Source: UBA7312 sp002715345
Lineage (GTDB): Bacteria; Bacteroidota; Bacteroidia; Flavobacteriales; UBA7312
Length of the DNA: 10,948 nucleotides
Reading direction: 5' to 3'
Assembly: GCA_964009845.1 (NCBI GenBank)
Contig: CAXGIQ010000042.1
Coordinates: 1-10,948 of the forward strand
The position numbers and the translations under genes are program-made. How positions within the stretch are numbered: the first letter of the stretch is position 1; every line of letters starts with the position of its first letter. Positions 1 to 6,346 of the stretch are shown one piece after another. The notes beneath the pieces are model-generated. The model had not been told where the DNA came from. It searched no databases and saw only the letters and a list, made by a program, of their open reading frames with translations.

Positions 1-5
1 GTATT

Positions 6-512
6 ATGAGAATATTTTTAATTGGCTACATGGGAAGTGGTAAAACTACTTTAGGTAGAAAATTAGCCTATATCTTACAGTATCAATTCATTGATTTAGA
101 CGAGTATATAGAAAAACAGGAGGGGAGAAAAATCAGTCATATTTTTGAAGAGTATGGAGAGGATTATTTTAGGAAGTTAGAACGTGTTTATTTACATAGG
201 GTTATTGATAAAGAAGATTTAGTAATTTCTACTGGAGGCGGTACACCATGTTTTTTCGATAATATGAATCAGATGAATGAGTATGGTAAAACGATTTACA
301 TCAATATACATCCTAAAGCACTTTTACCTAGATTACTTTCCTCCCCAAGTACAAGGCCTTTGTTAGCAGGAAAAGACGAAAAAGAAATGCTTGACTATGT
401 ATTTAAAACACTGCGTTCCAGAGAAAAATATTACCACAAAGCAAAAAGAATAGTAACGGGGTATAACCTTACAGCTCGTAAATTGGAAAAATACTGTTTT
501 AGAGAAGATTGA
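6..512 (+). CDS. aroK: Shikimate kinase
   Basis: This cytoplasmic enzyme phosphorylates shikimate at the 3-hydroxyl with ATP, the fifth step of the shikimate pathway to chorismate and aromatic amino acids. The 168-residue protein has the usual length for the family and all expected landmarks. The Walker A loop GYMGSGKTT spans residues 7-15. Shikimate-binding Asp32 lies in DLD (30-32), Arg56 in FRKLE, and the triple glycine at 77-79. The lid arginine is Arg117 in STRPLL, and a late arginine, Arg139, sits four residues before a tyrosine as in AroK. The ATG at position 6 places the P-loop right at the N-terminus, as is normal, so the gene looks complete although its promoter lies outside the window. 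The ammonia-lyase gene starts 3 bp after the stop, so the two are almost certainly co-transcribed. Codon use resembles its neighbours. The family call is firm. Confidence 0.95.
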   Translation: MRIFLIGYMGSGKTTLGRKLAYILQYQFIDLDEYIEKQEGRKISHIFEEYGEDYFRKLERVYLHRVIDKEDLVISTGGGTPCFFDNMNQMNEYGKTIYINIHPKALLPRLLSSPSTRPLLAGKDEKEMLDYVFKTLRSREKYYHKAKRIVTGYNLTARKLEKYCFRED

Positions 513-515
513 TAC

Positions 516-2021
516 ATGGAAAACACGCACGCTATTAGCGCAGATTACTTAAGCATAGAGCGTTTATACACGCTTATTACAGAAAGCACTCAGCTAACCT
601 TATCTGAAGATGCTCAAAATCGCATCCTGAAATGCCGTGCTTACTTAGATGAAAAATCGGTAGCTGGAGGAGTGCCTATTTATGGTGTAAATACTGGCTT
701 TGGCTCTTTGTGTAACCATAGCATTCCTGCTGATGATTTGAGTCAGTTGCAGAAAAACTTAGTGATGTCCCATGCCTGTGGTTTCGGACAGAAAGTACCG
801 GCAGAAGTTGTAAAAATCATGTTATTTTTAAAAATACAGTCCTTATCGTATGGTAATTCTGGTGTACAACTAGAAACAGTAAATCGATTGATTGATTTTT
901 ACAATAACGATATTTTGCCAGTTGTTTATCAGCAAGGCTCTTTAGGAGCATCAGGTGATTTAGCGCCTTTAGCACACCTTTCTTTGCCATTATTAGGCAT
1001 GGGAGAGGTTTTAATGGCCGGCTGTATTATTTCAAGTGAAAAGATGCTTGAAAAGATGAGTTGGGAGCCGATAGAGTTGAAGTCTAAAGAAGGCTTGGCC
1101 TTACTGAATGGTACGCAGTTCATGAATGCTTATGGCGTATGGTCTGTTTTTAAAGCATACAAACTTTCTTACTTAGCGGATGCTATTAGCTCAATCTCTT
1201 TAGAAGGTTTTGATGGAAGAATAGAGCCTTTTAATGAATTAGTTCACATGCTTAGACCTCATAAAGGGCAATTGAAAACTGCAGCTAATATCCGTGAGAT
1301 GTTGGCAGGAAGTCAGCTCATTGAAAACGAGAAAGAGCATGTGCAAGATCCATATTCATTCCGCTGCATACCTCAGGTGCATGGTGCTTCTAAGGATGCA
1401 ATAGACTATGCTTGTAAAACCATTGTTACAGAAGCTAATTCGGTAACTGATAATCCAAATGTAATAGTAGGAGAGGATAAGGTGATTTCAGCAGGTAATT
1501 TTCACGGACAGCCTTTGGCATTGGCTTTAGATCACTTAGCGATTGCTTTGGCAGAATTAGGAAATATCTCTGAAAGAAGAACATATTTGTTGGTTTCTGG
1601 ACAAAGAGGTTTACCACCTTATTTAGTAGCAAAACCAGGTTTGAATTCTGGTTTCATGATTCCTCAATATACTGCAGCAAGCATTGTTAGTCAAAACAAA
1701 CAGTTATGTACTCCTGCATCAGTTGATAGTATTGTTTCTTCTAACGGGCAAGAAGATCATGTTAGTATGGGAGCTAATGCGGCAACAAAATTGTATCAAG
1801 TAGTGGAGAATGTAGAGCGTATCTTATCGATAGAATTGATGAATGCAGCTCAAGCGATGGCGTTTAGAAAGGGAGCTTCTTCTGATTTTATTGAAACGCT
1901 TTTAGATACTTACAGGCAAGATGTAACTTTCGTTAATGATGATAGAGTGTTGCATAACGATATGCAAGATTCACTTCATTTTTTAATAAACATAGAAATA
2001 GACCAAGATTTACTTTTCTAA
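516..2021 (+). CDS. hutH: Histidine ammonia-lyase (MIO-type aromatic amino acid lyase)
   Basis: MIO-prosthetic-group lyase, most likely converting L-histidine to urocanate and ammonia in the cytoplasm. At 501 residues it has the usual HutH length. Seen in the sequence: the catalytic Tyr56 in YGVNTGFG (56-63); the Ala-Ser-Gly triad at 145-147 in GSLGASGDLAPLAH that cyclises to MIO; Asn198 in LLNGTQ; QDPYSFR with Tyr280 and Arg283; GNFHGQP with Phe329; and NGQEDHVSMG with Glu413. Two features favour histidine over tyrosine or phenylalanine: the selectivity pair Ser85-His86, at the position that is Ser-His in Pseudomonas HutH and His-Leu in classical tyrosine lyases, and Glu413, which tyrosine and phenylalanine lyases usually replace with Gln. 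Ser-His alone may not be decisive, because some Bacteroidota tyrosine lyases appear to share it. No hutU, hutI or hutG is nearby; the neighbour is aroK, 3 bp upstream. The stop overlaps the convergent methyltransferase gene by 4 bp. Confidence 0.88.
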   Translation: MENTHAISADYLSIERLYTLITESTQLTLSEDAQNRILKCRAYLDEKSVAGGVPIYGVNTGFGSLCNHSIPADDLSQLQKNLVMSHACGFGQKVPAEVVKIMLFLKIQSLSYGNSGVQLETVNRLIDFYNNDILPVVYQQGSLGASGDLAPLAHLSLPLLGMGEVLMAGCIISSEKMLEKMSWEPIELKSKEGLALLNGTQFMNAYGVWSVFKAYKLSYLADAISSISLEGFDGRIEPFNELVHMLRPHKGQLKTAANIREMLAGSQLIENEKEHVQDPYSFRCIPQVHGASKDAIDYACKTIVTEANSVTDNPNVIVGEDKVISAGNFHGQPLALALDHLAIALAELGNISERRTYLLVSGQRGLPPYLVAKPGLNSGFMIPQYTAASIVSQNKQLCTPASVDSIVSSNGQEDHVSMGANAATKLYQVVENVERILSIELMNAAQAMAFRKGASSDFIETLLDTYRQDVTFVNDDRVLHNDMQDSLHFLINIEIDQDLLF

Positions 2022-3136
2022 ACTTTAGTACAAAGCAATATTTTTGGTTGGTTATCTTGTAAGGTGGTTGCAAATAAGTAATGTTCACCACCTTCTTTTA
2101 TACCTGTTTTTTTACGGATATCTACAACTGAATCCGGGAAATTTCTTCTAGCGATATTGGCTTTTTTTACCGAAAAGTGTTTAAGAATTTCTTTTTTATT
2201 GTATTTACAAATAGTATCTATTTTAAAGGTTCGACCAGGAAAACCTTCTAATAAATTATGAGAAGTGTATAAATGGCTGTTCGGGTGTAGTTTTTGAAGC
2301 TTAAAATCATTGGCAATACTATTAAAAGCACCGGCTTTTAAAATACTCGCATTGGGTTCATATAGATAGTCAAGAGGATCGCTTAAGGGAGCTGTTTCAT
2401 TTTCTTGAGAATATGAGAAGCTATACTTCGATTGAGTGGTATTGATACAGTGTAAATATGCCTCTGCTGTATGTTTTTGATCTAGTAAATACAATACTTC
2501 CTTACATTCATTTTTTAGAGAAACGATATGAATTTCTTTAACATACGGCAGTTCGTTTAATGCCTGCTTGATATCTAATAAAGGCGCTGTTTTCACTAAA
2601 ATGTTTTTTCCTTTCTCAAATAGCAAATCTATATGTTCTAAGATGTTGGGTGTGTAGTCGGAAAGTTTAATAACTTTTTGATTGTTGTAATTTCTTCTAG
2701 CAGGGTCTATATAGATGAGATCGAACTTTTCTTTAACAGTTTTTAAATATTCTAATCCGTTTTGATGAAAGGATTGTATGCCACTACCTAGTATTTTGAA
2801 ATTGTGTTGAGCAATATATTGCAACTCTTCATTTATCTCACAGTGAACACTTTCTTTAAACGATCGACTGATGAAGTAGGTATCTACTCCAAAACCGCCT
2901 GTAAGGTCAATAAAGCGCTTCCCTTGAATTATTTCGGCTTTATATTTTGCTGTTTCTTCAGAAGAACACTGCTCCAGAGATAAACGAACAGGGTAGAGGA
3001 TGTTCTTGGTGTTAAACCAAGTAGGGATTTTCTTTTTAGTTTTTTGTTTTCCTGCTACTTGTTGTGCAATAGCAGCCATATTCCAATCTGGATATTTCTT
3101 TGATAAAAACAACAAGTCAGCAGCCGTTTTATCCAA
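2018..3136 (-). CDS. Class I SAM-dependent methyltransferase with THUMP-like domain (PG_1098 family)
   Basis: Conserved Bacteroidota protein with a Rossmann methyltransferase core and a C-terminal THUMP-like region. Numbered from the TTG at 3136 (372 residues), the SAM-binding motif I is DLTGGFGVD (77-85) and the catalytic-type motif is YIDPARR (142-148), reminiscent of the DPPR motif of some RNA methyltransferases. The C-terminal GGEHYLFATTL is typical of the family. An RNA substrate is likely by analogy, but I know of none proven. The start is uncertain. The frame has no ATG or GTG upstream, yet it stays open to a stop at 3197-3199. The ten codons before the TTG read IKIQNFIDKQ, which looks like the normal family N-terminus, so translation may begin at an ATA at 3164-3166. 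It is the last gene of the minus-strand operon and overlaps the hutH 3' end by 4 bp. Confidence 0.82.
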   Translation of the reverse strand: MDKTAADLLFLSKKYPDWNMAAIAQQVAGKQKTKKKIPTWFNTKNILYPVRLSLEQCSSEETAKYKAEIIQGKRFIDLTGGFGVDTYFISRSFKESVHCEINEELQYIAQHNFKILGSGIQSFHQNGLEYLKTVKEKFDLIYIDPARRNYNNQKVIKLSDYTPNILEHIDLLFEKGKNILVKTAPLLDIKQALNELPYVKEIHIVSLKNECKEVLYLLDQKHTAEAYLHCINTTQSKYSFSYSQENETAPLSDPLDYLYEPNASILKAGAFNSIANDFKLQKLHPNSHLYTSHNLLEGFPGRTFKIDTICKYNKKEILKHFSVKKANIARRNFPDSVVDIRKKTGIKEGGEHYLFATTLQDNQPKILLCTKV

Positions 3137-3183
3137 CTGCTTGTCGATGAAGTTTTGGATTTTTATGTTTGTTAAATCAAGGA

Positions 3184-3804
3184 TTATTTGCCAATATTAA
3201 AACCTGCTGTAATAGTAACTCTATGACCTGTCTCTTTTTCTACTGTGTAGGGTTGTATATAAAATTGTTCTCCAGTTTCTTCATTGTAATCCCAAGAACC
3301 TCCATTATCATATTTTCTAGTTATGCTAGGAACATATGCAATGTTAATAGGTAAATTTAACTTACCAACTTTAAAATTATATCCACAACCAAACACCATT
3401 GAGACGCCACTTAATGATAGATTAGGTCCCATTGCAATTTCAAAACCTTTACCAGTTCTTAATCCTACCATTGAAGATAATGACGGAAGAAAAAATCCTT
3501 TTTCCATTCCACCCACTAAAGCTATCCACTCTACAATTCCTACAATATCTCCACCATCAGCAAATCTACTTTCAAATTGCCATCCGTACTGAAACATTGC
3601 GGCTCCGTATTGACCTGCATTTCCTTGCCACTCTTCACTTAATTCATCACTATCGAATAAGCCGACATCACCCCTAATAACACTTGCTAAAATTCCTGGG
3701 GTAACCATTGTTACTCCCATTCTAGGTCCTGACAACTTTTCAACTTGTGCACTTGCTTGTGTTACTAAGCCAATCATGCAGATTAAAATTGTAATTTTTT
3801 TCAT
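3184..3804 (-). CDS. Conserved exported protein, probable outer-membrane beta-structure
   Basis: Function unknown. The 206-residue product starts with a clear Sec signal peptide: a MKK n-region, a hydrophobic core at about residues 4-16, and ASA-Q cleavage predicted after Ala19. The mature part is rich in glycine and in alternating hydrophobic/polar stretches that look like antiparallel beta-strands, roughly 27-34, 69-80, 108-116, 119-128, 132-144, 150-160 and 194-204. The segment around GLRTGKGFEIAMGPNLSL (114-131) resembles a small conserved Bacteroidota family of hypothetical proteins beginning GPRxGVT, which I recognise only as uncharacterised. There is no lipobox cysteine. The C-terminus ends in Lys rather than the aromatic residue typical of classical porins, so a small barrel or a surface-associated protein are both possible. 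The start ATG lies 15 bp after the AI-2E-family gene, so it is very probably co-transcribed with it. Confidence is high that the gene is real, low on its role. Confidence 0.75.
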   Translation of the reverse strand: MKKITILICMIGLVTQASAQVEKLSGPRMGVTMVTPGILASVIRGDVGLFDSDELSEEWQGNAGQYGAAMFQYGWQFESRFADGGDIVGIVEWIALVGGMEKGFFLPSLSSMVGLRTGKGFEIAMGPNLSLSGVSMVFGCGYNFKVGKLNLPINIAYVPSITRKYDNGGSWDYNEETGEQFYIQPYTVEKETGHRVTITAGFNIGK

Positions 3805-3819
3805 TATCTAATAGTTTAA

Positions 3820-4902
3820 TTATAAGTTTTTTGTGAGTTGTTCTATTACTTTAAATTCTGATAAAAATTCCTTTGCTACAACTCTAAAGAGCGTATAAAA
3901 TGGAATTGCTACAATCATACCAGTTATTCCCCAAAGCGTTCCTGACGAAAGGACCAATAAAAATATCTCTAGTGGATGCGCTTTAACAGAATTGGAAAAT
4001 ATAAGAGGTTGAAAGACAAAATTATCAATTAGTTGCATTCCAGCAAACACCAAAAAGATTTTTCCTGATAAGGGTAAAAGTTCGGTATAAAACTCTAAGT
4101 GTAGGTTGGTGGAAATACCAATGAGAACACCAATAATTCCACCAATAATAGGTCCTATGTATGGAATTACATTGATAACGCCAGCTAAAAATCCGATGAG
4201 GATGGCATGTTGTACACCTAAGAATGATAAACCAGTACTAACTATAAGGGTGATAGCAGCTATTTGTATGATAATACCAATGAAATATCGACTTAATAAC
4301 TCCTTGGTGTTTATTAAGATGTTGTTGATATTTTCTTGCTTGTCTTCTGGTGTAAATGCTGTAATAACGCTGTTAGTTAAATACTTTTCTTTTAATAAGA
4401 AGAAGGTGATGAATAGGATAGAAAAGAGCGCGATTAGTCCATTTCCTAACATACCAAAAATAGAACTAAAAAGCGTTCCCACCTGAGTGAAGCTGAAGAT
4501 GCTAATTAACTCATCTTCCAAATTGTTTTCGGGATTCATTAGGTGATTATTGTGTAGCCAGTTTTGACAATCGTTAATAGGTTCCTGTAAACCCTCGACA
4601 ATATGCTCAAAATTGACAGAGGAAATAATCCTAGCTTCTTCCATAACCAAAGGGATAAACAAGCTAAAAACTCCAGAAAAGAACATAAATAATATCAGTA
4701 AAGTGACAGCTGCCCTTAAGCTATTAGGAAGCTTTTTACCTTTAAAGCTAGGTTTTTTTAGAAGCTGCATAATTGGCCTTCCAATTAAAGCAATTACTAG
4801 AGAGATAAGTACATATCCTACAATTGTTTTTAATTGCCAAGCTAACAAGAACCCAATTGCAACAGCAATTAGGGTAATAATGTTTTTCACTCCTTGATTC
4901 AT
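3820..4902 (-). CDS. AI-2E family transporter (TqsA/PerM-like membrane protein)
   Basis: Inner-membrane protein of the AI-2E transporter superfamily (PF01594). Members have been linked to autoinducer-2 export, Na+/H+ antiport and other transport, so the substrate here cannot be assigned. The 360 residues match the family length. Hydrophobic segments lie at about 7-23, 26-42, 64-86, 145-170, 207-229, 232-262, 282-300 and 312-340. A soluble, acidic stretch at about 88-140 follows the third segment, as is usual for the family. Hallmarks are INVIPYIGPIIGG (243-255, with PYIGP at 247-251) and the late block DNFVFQPLIFS (293-303) followed by HPLEIFLLVLSSG (309-321) and GMIVAIP (328-334). The ATG at 4902 is 12 bp after the stop of the DUF4159 gene, and the exported-protein gene follows 15 bp after its own stop. 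No luxS or other quorum-sensing gene is seen in the window. Confidence 0.9.
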   Translation of the reverse strand: MNQGVKNIITLIAVAIGFLLAWQLKTIVGYVLISLVIALIGRPIMQLLKKPSFKGKKLPNSLRAAVTLLILFMFFSGVFSLFIPLVMEEARIISSVNFEHIVEGLQEPINDCQNWLHNNHLMNPENNLEDELISIFSFTQVGTLFSSIFGMLGNGLIALFSILFITFFLLKEKYLTNSVITAFTPEDKQENINNILINTKELLSRYFIGIIIQIAAITLIVSTGLSFLGVQHAILIGFLAGVINVIPYIGPIIGGIIGVLIGISTNLHLEFYTELLPLSGKIFLVFAGMQLIDNFVFQPLIFSNSVKAHPLEIFLLVLSSGTLWGITGMIVAIPFYTLFRVVAKEFLSEFKVIEQLTKNL

Positions 4903-4914
4903 GATTTAAAGGTA

Positions 4915-5568
4915 TTACTTTTTCCCGATAAAAACGTATTGTAGCATGTTGGCGCCCATTTGCAAAGCCTCTTTTCGTGTAGCCTGACTGTTGTTGTGGA
5001 CTGCCTGATCTTCCCATCCATCACTTAAATCACATTCATAAGTGTAGAAGCAGACGAGTCTTCCCTCATGTATCAAACCAAAACCTTGTGGCGCTTTTGC
5101 ATCATGCTCGTGTATTTTAGGTAAACCATTATTAAAGCTGAATTTTTGCTGGTAAATAGGATGTGAGAAGGGGAGCTCAATCCAATCTAATTCTGGAAAA
5201 ACCTTTTTCATTTCTGGGCGGATATAGGGGTCCATTCCATAATTATCATCAATATGTAAAAAACCACCTCCAATCAGATAATTCCTCAAATTTTCTGCTT
5301 CATGCTGAGAAAAAATCACATTTCCATGCCCTGTCATATGTATAAATGGGTAGTTGAATATTTCAAGACTTCCAACCTCTACAGTAGCGTATTTACTTTG
5401 AATATTCGCTTTGATGCTTTCGTTCGCAAATGTGATGAGGTTGGTTAAGGAACTTGGGTTAGCATACCAATCGCCACCGCCATGATATTTCAAAACAGCA
5501 ATTTGGTAACTAGGGTTTGAAAAGCTACAAAACAAAGCGAACAGAATAATATAAAGTACCTTTCTCAT
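4915..5568 (-). CDS. Secreted DUF4159 domain protein
   Basis: Stand-alone DUF4159 protein (PF13709) of unknown function. I place the start at the ATG at 5568, not at a TTG 27 bp further upstream. That ATG begins a proper signal peptide, with MRKV, then a hydrophobic core to about residue 16, then SNPS. It also forms an ATGA overlap with the rsmE stop, the classic arrangement for translational coupling. This gives 217 residues. Conserved blocks visible are KYHGGGDWY (27-35), HMTGHG (77-82), GGFLHIDDNYG (101-111) and YECDLSDGWED (177-187). The fold is thought to resemble a glutamine-amidotransferase-like flavodoxin scaffold, but I see no Cys-His-Glu triad that would support catalysis. DUF4159 often forms the C-terminal part of larger membrane proteins; here it is the whole exported protein, presumably periplasmic. 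The AI-2E-family gene follows after 12 bp. Confidence 0.85.
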   Translation of the reverse strand: MRKVLYIILFALFCSFSNPSYQIAVLKYHGGGDWYANPSSLTNLITFANESIKANIQSKYATVEVGSLEIFNYPFIHMTGHGNVIFSQHEAENLRNYLIGGGFLHIDDNYGMDPYIRPEMKKVFPELDWIELPFSHPIYQQKFSFNNGLPKIHEHDAKAPQGFGLIHEGRLVCFYTYECDLSDGWEDQAVHNNSQATRKEALQMGANMLQYVFIGKK

Positions 5569-6266
5569 TCGTTGGTTAGGTTGATGGTGTGGCAAGCAGC
5601 AACTGCTGCTGTTTCGGTTCTTAACCTGCTTTTACCTAAGCTAACAGGAACAAATCCACTGCTCATTGCTTCTATAACTTCTGTATCAGAAAAATCTCCT
5701 TCAGGACCAATCAGAATCATCACATCTTGCTGTGGTTTTAGCCATTGTTTTAAAGGAGTCTTACTACCTTCTCCACAATGAGCGATAAATCTTTCTGTAT
5801 TGAATTTTTTTTCGATGAAATCCTTCCAAGATACAGCTTCGTTTAGTTGGGGTAGATACGCTTTAAGTGATTGTTTCATGGCGGCAACTAAAATTTTATT
5901 TAGTCTCTCTGCTTTTATCACTTTTCGTTCAGAATTTTGACAAATGATAGGCGTGATTTCATCCACGCCTAATTCGGTAACTTTTTCTAAAAACCATTCG
6001 AATCGATCATTGTTTTTAGTAGGGGAAACCACCATATGAATTCGGTAGTTTCTTTTGTTAAAATCTACTTCTTTCTGTTTTACCTCAACCGTACATCCTT
6101 TCGGATCATCATCGATTAAGGTTGTGTGATAGAGGTTCCCCTTACCGTCCACTAAATGAATGCCATCACCTACTTTTTTTCGCAAAACCTTAATGCAGTG
6201 TCTGCTTTCCTCTTTAGAGAATGTATAAGTGTTGTCAGATATGTCAGGGGTGTAAAAAAATTGCAT
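5565..6266 (-). CDS. rsmE: 16S rRNA (uracil(1498)-N(3))-methyltransferase RsmE
   Basis: SPOUT-family enzyme that methylates N3 of U1498 in helix 44 of 16S rRNA, within the 30S subunit. The 233-residue length fits. The N-terminal PUA-like RNA-binding part covers about residues 1-70 and includes HCIKVLRKKVGD (23-34). The C-terminal trefoil-knot domain covers about 75-233. Family motifs are EKVTELGVDEITP (94-106), QSLKAYLPQ (132-140), the SAM-binding loop LIGPEGDFSDTE (185-196) and the signature LGKSRLRTETAA (210-221). The ATG at 6266 begins with MQFFY, a usual RsmE N-terminus. It is the first gene of the minus-strand operon; its TGA shares ATGA with the start of the DUF4159 gene. A possible promoter lies at 6290-6297 directly upstream. 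Confidence 0.95.
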   Translation of the reverse strand: MQFFYTPDISDNTYTFSKEESRHCIKVLRKKVGDGIHLVDGKGNLYHTTLIDDDPKGCTVEVKQKEVDFNKRNYRIHMVVSPTKNNDRFEWFLEKVTELGVDEITPIICQNSERKVIKAERLNKILVAAMKQSLKAYLPQLNEAVSWKDFIEKKFNTERFIAHCGEGSKTPLKQWLKPQQDVMILIGPEGDFSDTEVIEAMSSGFVPVSLGKSRLRTETAAVAACHTINLTNE

Positions 6267-6289
6267 TACTGTGTGATAAATTCTTTATT

Positions 6290-6297
6290 CAAAAATA
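6290..6297 (-). promoter_or_regulatory. Possible -7 box for the rsmE operon
   Basis: Read on the minus strand this is TATTTTTG, an exact match to the Bacteroidota -7 consensus TAnnTTTG, 23 bp before the rsmE ATG. No convincing -33 TTG is seen at the expected distance, because that region is occupied by the receptor terminator stem. The region is A/T-rich, so a chance match is quite possible. It is the only promoter-like candidate between the terminator and rsmE. Confidence 0.35.
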
Positions 6298-6328
6298 AAA
6301 AAAAGCCCTGCCGAAAGGTAGGGCTTTT
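6297..6328 (-). terminator. Intrinsic terminator of the TonB-receptor gene
   Basis: A hairpin pairs 6301-6309 (aaaagccct) perfectly with 6320-6328. A G-U wobble on the plus strand (A-C mismatch on the minus strand) and two further G-C pairs close a 4-base loop at 6313-6316. On the minus strand the stem runs into eight consecutive T residues (complement of 6304-6297), the hallmark of a rho-independent terminator. It starts 18 bp after the receptor stop codon. On the plus strand only four T residues follow the G-C core, and no plus-strand gene ends here, so the minus strand is the working direction. Confidence 0.9.
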
Positions 6329-6346
6329 AAAGAATATTATTGAATA

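Noticed and set aside
4106..4486. Plus-strand open frame of 126 codons antisense to the AI-2E-family gene
   Set aside because: Its hydrophobic composition mirrors the membrane segments of the gene on the other strand. It shows no domain and no spacing logic, so it is a shadow frame.
3820..4902. Quorum-sensing (AI-2) export system
   Set aside because: The family name alone does not prove AI-2 transport; members have other functions and no luxS, lsr or lux gene is in the window.
5569..5595. Upstream TTG start for the DUF4159 protein, adding nine residues
   Set aside because: The added residues MPHHQPNQR would precede a good signal peptide, while the ATG at 5568 gives both a proper signal peptide and an ATGA coupling site.
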